Positions 7,373 through 11,863 of a stretch of DNA of 11,863 nucleotides are shown here, piece by piece (positions within the stretch are counted from its first letter, which is position 1; every line of letters starts with the position of its first letter). Source of the stretch: JBFLYC01 sp040756735 (lineage in GTDB: Bacteria; Bacillota; DSM-16504; Desulfitibacterales; Desulfitibacteraceae); the NCBI GenBank assembly GCA_040756735.1, contig JBFLYC010000053.1:1-11863 (forward strand). The letters are read 5' to 3'. Under the pieces are notes generated by a model. It made no database searches. It was not told where the DNA came from and worked only from the letters and a program-made list of their open reading frames with translations. Position numbers and translations under genes: made by a program.

Positions 7373-7400
7373 AAAATCCTGCTTAAAAGGCGGGATTTTT
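7373..7400 (+). terminator. Intrinsic terminator after tRNA-Val
   Basis: AAATCCTGC (7374-7382) pairs with GCGGGATTT (7390-7398) with one T-G wobble, around a 7-base loop and followed by further T. It lies 11 bases after the tRNA CCA end and should end the tRNA transcript, plus any read-through from dapL, for which no other terminator is visible. Confidence 0.8.
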
Positions 7401-7410
7401 AGTATCATAC

Positions 7411-7446
7411 TAAATAAATGGAACCTTTAAAGGTTCCATTTATTTA
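7411..7446. terminator. Perfect 36-bp palindrome, likely terminator of the minus-strand gene
   Basis: Bases 7411-7428 and 7429-7446 are exact reverse complements (centre GGAACCTTT/AAAGGTTCC, flanks of A/T). The palindrome touches the stop codon of the minus-strand gene at 7447 and sits between two convergent transcripts. Read from either side it gives a GC core hairpin with A/T-rich flanks (TTTATTTA), consistent with a bidirectional terminator. The lack of an unbroken T tract makes it less canonical than the terminator at 7373-7400. Confidence 0.65.
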
Positions 7447-7689
7447 TTAATGTACTTTTGACTTACCAAGTCTCACTATCAATCTAGCGATAACTTCTTT
7501 TTCTTCCATTGATGCAAGATCCCACAACTCTTTCATTAAAGCTTCCTCTGGTGAATCAGGTTCCACAAATTTTTCTAGTAAATTACCTAGAGAGATTACC
7601 CCTTTTACCATATTTTCCTCTGATACCCCATGTTTTTGACCTTCTCTAATCTTTTGAGCTAATTCCTGAGGGAATTGATAATCAGCCAT
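7447..7689 (-). CDS. Small protein, probable DUF3243 family
   Basis: This is an 80-residue, charged, helical, cytoplasmic protein with no signal peptide or membrane segment and no cysteine. The C-terminal half (EEALMKELWDLASMEEKEVIARLIVRLGKS) resembles the DUF3243 pattern of Firmicute proteins such as Bacillus YmfJ (SPEE.LLKELW..A...E...IA.LMVKL). This assignment is from memory of the pattern and is moderate. Function is unknown. On the minus strand, GGAGGTG precedes the chosen ATG (7687-7689) by 6 bases. An in-frame ATG at 7702-7704 overlaps that ribosome site and is less likely. It is the only minus-strand gene here, monocistronic, divergent from ytxC and convergent with tRNA-Val, with the palindrome at 7411-7446 directly after its stop. 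Confidence 0.7.
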   Translation of the reverse strand: MADYQFPQELAQKIREGQKHGVSEENMVKGVISLGNLLEKFVEPDSPEEALMKELWDLASMEEKEVIARLIVRLGKSKVH

Positions 7690-7882
7690 TGGATTCACCT
7701 CCATAGAAATGTGATTTTTAAGGAAAAGAGTTTCTCTTTTTATAGGATGTGCCTTTTTGTCTTAGTCTATAAAATTATTTTCATTTTTTAACTTAAATAT
7801 TCCTAATTAAATAATTTGCAAAAAAACAAACTGTATACATCTAGAGAAGAGTTCATATATTGATAGATGAGAGGTGGTCACA
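7690..7882. other. Divergent intergenic region between the DUF3243-like gene and ytxC
   Basis: This AT-rich spacer carries the upstream signals of two divergent genes. A 7-bp perfect hairpin, AAAAGAG-TTT-CTCTTTT (7724-7740), lies in the probable leader of the minus-strand gene. I found no convincing sigma-A promoter for either gene. For ytxC, GTATACA (7833-7839) and CATATATT (7854-7861), 14 bases apart, weakly resemble a sporulation sigma-E promoter. GAGAGGTGG (7869-7877) is the ytxC ribosome site. Confidence 0.4.
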
Positions 7883-8749
7883 ATGGTTATTTCCTATCAA
7901 ATATCAAGTTCTAAGGCTATTCCTTTAGAACAAATAATAAAAAAAGAACTTAAAGAGTATTCAATATCACTACTAAATGAGGGTATTGCTTTTAAAACTA
8001 AATTGAAGATGATTAAAAAATGTACATTCTTGGAAATTAATGTTTATAATAAGGAAGCAACGGGTAGTGCTGCATATTGCTTTTTGGATTGTTTAGCATC
8101 AGGATTTACAAATATTTTTATTAATCAATATAAACTAAAAGTCATAGATAGTGCGCTCAAGAAATATCACTATTTAAACTGCGAAGAAAAAAAGTTGATA
8201 ATCAAGAATTCCTTACATAAGTTTACAGAGAAAACAAATATTTTTGAAAAAAGATGGAAAGCTGTAATTAACCAGAGGTTGTTATGTTACTTCTATGAGT
8301 ATCACTCCCTAAATATAGATGGTTTTTTTGCATTTCGCTTGCAGGATTTTCGAAGAGAAATAGAAAAAATTGTGGAAGATACAATTGAAGACTTTTTAAT
8401 AGAAAAAGAATATGAGGATTTTCTTAGACTTATCAGGCATTTTGTGAAAAATGCAAAGTCAAAATTTGATATGGTACACTTAATTTTTTTTAAGCATAAC
8501 TATTTCAGGTTATACAATGAAAAAATGATACCAATAGATACTAACCCAATACCTTTAAGCTATCTAGATAATGATATTAATTTTGAGGATATATTAATCT
8601 CATCATTAATTTCTATAGCACCTAAAAGTGTTACAATACATGGAGCAGCTATTAAGAGTGAAAAAAGCATGTTAAATACTATTATCAATATATTTGGTGA
8701 AAAAGAGGTAATACTATGTAAGGGCTGTCCAAAATGCAGTAAAGATTAA
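7883..8749 (+). CDS. ytxC: YtxC family sporulation-associated protein
   Basis: This 288-residue protein matches the YtxC family, found in endospore-forming Firmicutes and named a putative sporulation protein; the molecular function is unknown. The recognisable core is the segment from about residue 130: FEKRWKAVINQRLL, then SLNIDGFFAFRLQDF, then EDTIEDFLIEKEYEDFLRLIRHFV, with the family's pattern of aromatic and charged residues. The N-terminal third is poorly conserved. The C-terminus ends with CKGCPKCSKD, a small cysteine cluster (three Cys in about six residues) also seen in relatives. There is no signal peptide or clear membrane segment. The ATG at 7883 is preferred to the GTG at 7874, which lies inside the ribosome site. 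Location close upstream of thrS agrees with the Bacillus subtilis ytxC-thrS order and supports the assignment. Confidence 0.85.
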   Translation: MVISYQISSSKAIPLEQIIKKELKEYSISLLNEGIAFKTKLKMIKKCTFLEINVYNKEATGSAAYCFLDCLASGFTNIFINQYKLKVIDSALKKYHYLNCEEKKLIIKNSLHKFTEKTNIFEKRWKAVINQRLLCYFYEYHSLNIDGFFAFRLQDFRREIEKIVEDTIEDFLIEKEYEDFLRLIRHFVKNAKSKFDMVHLIFFKHNYFRLYNEKMIPIDTNPIPLSYLDNDINFEDILISSLISIAPKSVTIHGAAIKSEKSMLNTIINIFGEKEVILCKGCPKCSKD

Positions 8750-8772
8750 GGTGGGTAATAATAAGATATGAA

Positions 8773-8805
8773 TTGACAATTTGCTTAATATTTATTTAAC
8801 TAAAT
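8773..8805 (+). promoter_or_regulatory. Weak candidate promoter upstream of the DUF445 gene
   Basis: The 88-base gap after ytxC contains a perfect -35 hexamer TTGACA (8773-8778), but no good -10 box at 16-18 bases (TTAACT at 8796-8801 is poor). No terminator separates ytxC from the next gene, so co-transcription with ytxC is also possible. Confidence 0.3.
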
Positions 8806-8837
8806 ACAACAGAATAAAATATAAGGATGAACAATAA

Positions 8838-9437
8838 ATGCCTGCAGTTTACTTTTTAATTCCAATCCTTGCAGCTGTAATAGGGTGGTTAACCAATGTT
8901 ATAGCTATCAAACTAATATTTAGACCTTATCATGCTGTCAAAGTTCCCTTATTAGGGATGAGCATTCAAGGAGTAATTCCCAAAAGAAAGGGTGAAATAG
9001 CTATAAATGTAGGCAGAGTTGTGGAGCAAGAACTTTTATCTGTCCAGGACTTAATACCGCATTTTGAAAATGGAATTTATAATAAAGACTTCATTGTCCC
9101 TATGGTAGATACCGTTAAAACGAATCTGTTAAATAGACTGCCCCCTTTTATTCCTGAAAAAATCTTGTCCTACCTGGGAAAAGTCATTGAAGATGTATTA
9201 TATAAGGAACTTCCCTTAATTCTACCTGACCTGACAAAAAAAGGCCTAAAAAGTCTCGGAGGCAATGTTAGTATCAGCACCATTATCTCACAAAAAATCA
9301 ATGGGCTGGAATTAAGCCAGCTTGAAAGCATGATAGTTTCAGTTACTCGCAAGGAATTAAAGTATATAGAAATCCTTGGCGCAATTCTTGGCTTTTTAAT
9401 CGGATTAGTACAAGCTCTAATTATCTATTTTTTTTAA
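8838..9437 (+). CDS. DUF445 family membrane protein (short form)
   Basis: This 199-residue protein begins with a hydrophobic segment (~3-25, VYFLIPILAAVIGWLTNVIAIKLIF) containing the family's GWLTN.IAIK motif, then FRPY and GVIPKRKGEIA. It ends in a second hydrophobic segment (~177-199), with an amphipathic middle domain. The DUF445 (YheB-like) assignment is from this N-terminal signature. Members are inner-membrane proteins of unknown function; Bacillus YheB is about twice as long, so this is a short version with one central domain between two membrane anchors. It is not a visible truncation: start, ribosome site (AAGGA, 8823-8827) and C-terminal membrane helix are all present. It lies between ytxC and thrS; a new promoter begins immediately after its stop. 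Confidence 0.8.
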   Translation: MPAVYFLIPILAAVIGWLTNVIAIKLIFRPYHAVKVPLLGMSIQGVIPKRKGEIAINVGRVVEQELLSVQDLIPHFENGIYNKDFIVPMVDTVKTNLLNRLPPFIPEKILSYLGKVIEDVLYKELPLILPDLTKKGLKSLGGNVSISTIISQKINGLELSQLESMIVSVTRKELKYIEILGAILGFLIGLVQALIIYFF

Positions 9438-9438
9438 T

Positions 9439-9467
9439 TTGACATTCAATTTTTTATTACTTATAAT
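9439..9467 (+). promoter_or_regulatory. Consensus sigma-A promoter of thrS
   Basis: A perfect TTGACA (9439-9444), 17 bases, and a perfect TATAAT (9462-9467). It starts two bases after the DUF445 stop codon. Transcription should begin near 9474, just ahead of the T-box leader. A full-consensus promoter fits a gene controlled mainly by termination in its leader. Confidence 0.9.
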
Positions 9468-9473
9468 TCAATA

Positions 9474-9730
9474 CAAAAGCAAGTTAAACATTCTAATAGC
9501 CCTGATGGGGAAAAGTAAAATGGGCTGGTTAATACAGAGAGAGGCGTCTTGGCTGAAAGCGCTTTATAACATCTCATTTGAAATACCGTTCCCCTGAGCT
9601 GTAAATCGAAGTATTTATTTAAGATTTACCGGTATAATACCCGTTAAAGTAGAATATTAAGTGGGGATTTTGTCCCAATTAAGGGTGGAACCGCGGTAAA
9701 ACCGTCCCTTTGTATAACAAAGGGTTTTTT
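9474..9730 (+). promoter_or_regulatory. T-box leader (threonyl-tRNA-responsive riboswitch)
   Basis: This ~257-base leader fills the gap before thrS and has every main T-box part. Stem I is closed above the specifier loop by GGGGAA (9507-9512) with TTCCCC (9589-9594); the 5' side of the loop has AGTA (9514-9517) and the 3' side presents ACC (9585-9587), a threonine codon. A kink-turn-like TGATG/TGA lies below. A stem GTAAATC/GATTTAC (9601-9607, 9623-9629) and stem III around 9662-9677 follow. The T-box consensus AGGGTGGAACCGCGG occupies 9682-9696. The antiterminator pairs AAGGG (9681-9685) with CCCTT (9706-9710) and GCGG (9693-9696) with CCGT (9702-9705), leaving the canonical 7-base bulge TGGAACC at 9686-9692, which would bind the uncharged tRNA-Thr 3' end. 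The competing terminator is at 9706-9730. Low charging of tRNA-Thr should switch thrS on. Confidence 0.95.
9706..9730 (+). terminator. T-box-controlled terminator before thrS
   Basis: CCCTTTGT (9706-9713) pairs with ACAAAGGG (9717-9724) around a 3-base loop and is followed by six T, an A, then five more T. Its left arm is the same CCCTT used by the antiterminator, so the two structures exclude each other. Confidence 0.92.
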
Positions 9731-9780
9731 ATTTTTGTTGGTATGATACTACTTAATAAAAAATATAATGGAGGTGTGTT

Positions 9781-11697
9781 ATGTCCGACATTATCATTAC
9801 TTTAAAAGATGGAAAGCAGTTGAAGGTTTCTAAGGGCACCTCAGCTGCGCAGGTGGCTGAAAAGATAAGTAACAGACTAGCAAAAGAGGCTGTAGTTGCT
9901 CGATTTAATGGCAACCTGGTTGATCTGGGAAGGCCTCTGATGGAAGATGGAGAATTAGAAATACTGACTTTCGAGAGTAGTGAAGGAAAAAACTGTTTAA
10001 GACATAGTGCTGCACATATTATGGCTCAAGCGGTTCAGAAACTATTCCCAGGTACCAAGCTGGGAATAGGACCAGCTATAGAAGAAGGTTTTTATTATGA
10101 TTTTGATTCGCCCCACAAATTTACTCCTGAAGATCTAGAGAAAATAGAGCAAGAAATGGAAAAGGTCATAAGAAAAGATGTTAAATTTATTAAGGAAGAA
10201 ATTTCTAGAGAAGATGCTGTTAAGTTCTTTGAAGAAAAAAAAGAAACTTACAAAATTGAGTTGATAGAGGATTTGCCAGAGGATGCTGCAATATCTCTTT
10301 ATAAGCATGATGATTGGTTGGATTTATGTGCTGGCCCCCATATTCCAACCTCCCAGACTATTAAGGCAATCAAACTGTTGGCACTAGCAGGAGCATATTG
10401 GAGAGGGTCTGAAAAAAACAAGATGCTCCAGAGGATATATGGAACAGCCTTTACTAAGAAGAAAGATTTAGATGATTATTTAAAGTTCATTGAAGAAGCA
10501 AAGAAAAGAGACCACCGTAAATTGGGAACCCAACTTGGTTTATTTAGTATTCAGGAAGAGGGTCCGGGTTTTCCCTTTTTTCATCCTAAAGGTATGGTTT
10601 TGAGAAATCAACTTGAGGATTTCTGGAGAAAAGAGCATAAGAGGTGGGGATATCAAGAGATTAAAAGTCCCGTGATATTAAATAAGGTGTTATGGGAGAG
10701 ATCAGGGCACTGGGACCACTACAGAGAAAACATGTATTTTACTACCATCGACGAAAACGATTTTTGTGTTAAGCCAATGAATTGTCCTGGAGCAATGCTG
10801 GTTTATAAATCTGAACAGCATAGTTATCGTGATTTCCCCCTGCGCCTGGCAGAAATGGGATTAGTTCATCGACATGAAAAGTCGGGGGTCCTACATGGCT
10901 TGATGAGGGTTAGAGCTTTTACTCAAGATGATGCTCATATATTTATGCTTGCCACTCAAATTACACAAGAAATCAAGAATGTAATTGACTTGGTTGATTA
11001 TTTCTACAGAGTTTTTGGGTTTGAATATAAAGTAGAGCTTTCAACCAAACCAGAAAAAGCCATGGGATCAGATGAAATCTGGGAAAAAGCCATCAATTCC
11101 TTAAAAGAAGCTTTAGATGATAAAGGTATATCTTATAAAGTTAACGAGGGTGATGGAGCCTTTTATGGGCCTAAAATAGACTTTCATCTAAAAGATTCTA
11201 TTGGTAGAATGTGGCAGTGCGGTACAATCCAACTTGATTTCTTGATGCCAGAAAAATTTGACCTTTACTATATTGGTGAAGATGGACAACGCCACAGACC
11301 TGTAGTTATCCATAGAGTGGTCTTTGGAAGTATAGAAAGATTTATTGGAATCTTAATAGAGCATTTTGCCGGCGCATTTCCAGTGTGGCTTGCACCTGTA
11401 CAGGTCAAAATACTGCCTATAACAGATATTCATCATGATTATGCATTAATGGTCTACAAAGAACTGGAAAAACTAAATATACGGGCAGAAGTTGATTTAA
11501 GAAATGAGAAAATTGGTTATAAAATAAGAGAAGCACAACTGCAAAAAATACCTTATATGTTCATCATAGGAGACAAAGAAGTAGAAAACAGGGAAGTATC
11601 TGTAAGAAAGAGAGAAGAAGGAGATATGGGAGGGAAGAACTTAGAACAAGTAATAAATAGTATTCTTGAAGAGAGCAAGATACCGAACAAAAAATAA
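9781..11697 (+). CDS. thrS: Threonyl-tRNA synthetase
   Basis: This 638-residue class II aminoacyl-tRNA synthetase charges tRNA-Thr. Domains in order are: TGS (~3-64); the N2 editing domain with HSAAH (75-79) and DLCAGPH (181-187), which clears Ser-tRNA-Thr; the catalytic core from ~245, with motif 2 around HRHEKSGVLHGLMRVR (363-378) and the zinc ligands Cys335, His386 and His511 (equivalent to C334/H385/H511 of the E. coli enzyme); motif 3 near GSIERFIGILIEHF (516-529); and the anticodon-binding domain from ~540. It is full length (family about 640), with both editing and catalytic residues intact. GGAGGTG (9771-9777) lies 3 bases before the ATG, close but acceptable. Expression is controlled by the T-box leader at 9474-9730. 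No terminator is visible after its stop, so transcription may run on into the downstream region. Confidence 0.98.
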   Translation: MSDIIITLKDGKQLKVSKGTSAAQVAEKISNRLAKEAVVARFNGNLVDLGRPLMEDGELEILTFESSEGKNCLRHSAAHIMAQAVQKLFPGTKLGIGPAIEEGFYYDFDSPHKFTPEDLEKIEQEMEKVIRKDVKFIKEEISREDAVKFFEEKKETYKIELIEDLPEDAAISLYKHDDWLDLCAGPHIPTSQTIKAIKLLALAGAYWRGSEKNKMLQRIYGTAFTKKKDLDDYLKFIEEAKKRDHRKLGTQLGLFSIQEEGPGFPFFHPKGMVLRNQLEDFWRKEHKRWGYQEIKSPVILNKVLWERSGHWDHYRENMYFTTIDENDFCVKPMNCPGAMLVYKSEQHSYRDFPLRLAEMGLVHRHEKSGVLHGLMRVRAFTQDDAHIFMLATQITQEIKNVIDLVDYFYRVFGFEYKVELSTKPEKAMGSDEIWEKAINSLKEALDDKGISYKVNEGDGAFYGPKIDFHLKDSIGRMWQCGTIQLDFLMPEKFDLYYIGEDGQRHRPVVIHRVVFGSIERFIGILIEHFAGAFPVWLAPVQVKILPITDIHHDYALMVYKELEKLNIRAEVDLRNEKIGYKIREAQLQKIPYMFIIGDKEVENREVSVRKREEGDMGGKNLEQVINSILEESKIPNKK

Positions 11698-11707
11698 TAT
11701 GAATTTC

Positions 11708-11737
11708 TTCACTTTTATTAAAATATAGTAATAAAAT
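11708..11737 (+). promoter_or_regulatory. Candidate promoter downstream of thrS
   Basis: TTCACT (11708-11713) and TAAAAT (11732-11737) with an 18-base spacer form a plausible sigma-A promoter (4/6 and 5/6 matches) with a start near 11744. An alternative -10, TATAGT (11724-11729), has no suitable -35. It would drive the structured RNA that follows. Confidence 0.4.
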
Positions 11738-11761
11738 GCTCAAATGCAAAAGTAATTTCTA

Positions 11762-11863
11762 GTTTGCAGGAGTAAATTCCACCGACTACTTAAGAAGCAA
11801 ACAAAACCCGCTGATTAGAGCTGTTTTATTGTAAAATAAAAGCATAATTTAGCCGGGTAATTG
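11762..11863 (+). promoter_or_regulatory. Structured leader RNA, possibly L20-type (infC-rpmI-rplT), partial
   Basis: There is no reading frame here, but the region contains nested complementary segments: GTTTGC (11762-11767) with GCAAAC (11797-11802); ACCCG (11806-11810) with CGGGT (11854-11858), extended by CT/AG across a bulge; and inside it TTTTATT (11824-11830) with AATAAAA (11835-11841), capped below by GC/GC. Such a layout suggests a regulatory 5' leader. In Firmicutes thrS is commonly followed by infC-rpmI-rplT, whose leader binds ribosomal protein L20, so this is the best guess. The identity rests on position and the presence of stems, not on a confirmed match, and the element is cut by the window edge. 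Confidence 0.4.

Noticed and set aside
7286..7446. tRNA-Val as an integration site with the palindrome as a mobile-element border
   Set aside because: The tRNA is intact with an encoded CCA, there is no repeated tRNA 3' end, integrase or transposase nearby, and the flanking genes are core genes.
1..11863. CRISPR arrays, insertion sequences, toxin-antitoxin or phage-defence genes
   Set aside because: No regularly spaced repeats, terminal inverted repeats, transposase or nuclease-type proteins are seen. All sizeable open frames are explained by metabolic, translation or sporulation genes.

Overview
The window reads as a chromosomal segment of an AT-rich, spore-forming member of the Clostridia (Firmicutes). 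The evidence is strong GGAGG-type ribosome binding sites, consensus sigma-A promoters, a T-box leader in front of thrS, a YtxC sporulation gene next to thrS, a three-gene split glutamate synthase rich in iron-sulfur motifs (typical of anaerobes), and the DapL (LL-diaminopimelate aminotransferase) lysine route found in Desulfitobacterium/Moorella/Syntrophomonas-type Clostridia. No genus can be named from sequence alone.

Left part (1-7218): the tail of an unidentified gene is followed by a promoter and a very strong Rho-independent terminator lying inside the 5' leader of a glutamate synthase operon. The operon encodes glutamate synthase (GOGAT) in pieces: a free-standing class II glutamine amidotransferase subunit; a ferredoxin-domain plus FMN/3Fe-4S synthase subunit; and a fusion of the GXGXG domain, a GltD-like FAD/pyridine-nucleotide oxidoreductase and a C-terminal 2[4Fe-4S] ferredoxin. 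Seven bases further on starts dapF, then dapL. Together these genes make glutamate from glutamine and 2-oxoglutarate, use glutamate as amino donor in the DapL step, and epimerise LL-DAP to meso-DAP for lysine and peptidoglycan.

Middle part (7219-7704): a tRNA-Val(GAC) gene has its own near-perfect sigma-A promoter and a terminator. It faces a small minus-strand gene (probable DUF3243 family) whose stop codon abuts a perfect 36-bp palindrome, its likely terminator.

Right part (7705-11863): ytxC (sporulation-associated), a short DUF445 membrane protein and thrS, all on the plus strand. thrS has a consensus promoter and a complete T-box leader with an ACC (Thr) specifier codon, so it should be induced when tRNA-Thr is uncharged. 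The last ~120 bases after thrS are non-coding but look structured and promoter-driven. Given the usual order thrS-infC-rpmI-rplT, this may be the start of an L20-type autoregulatory leader, cut by the window edge.

Most of the window is housekeeping biosynthesis. I do not see a defence system, mobile element, CRISPR array or clearly new system. The most interesting items are the attenuator in the glt leader, the domain fusion and altered nucleotide-binding motif of the GltD-like subunit, the GOGAT-dapF-dapL linkage, and the structured RNA at the right edge.
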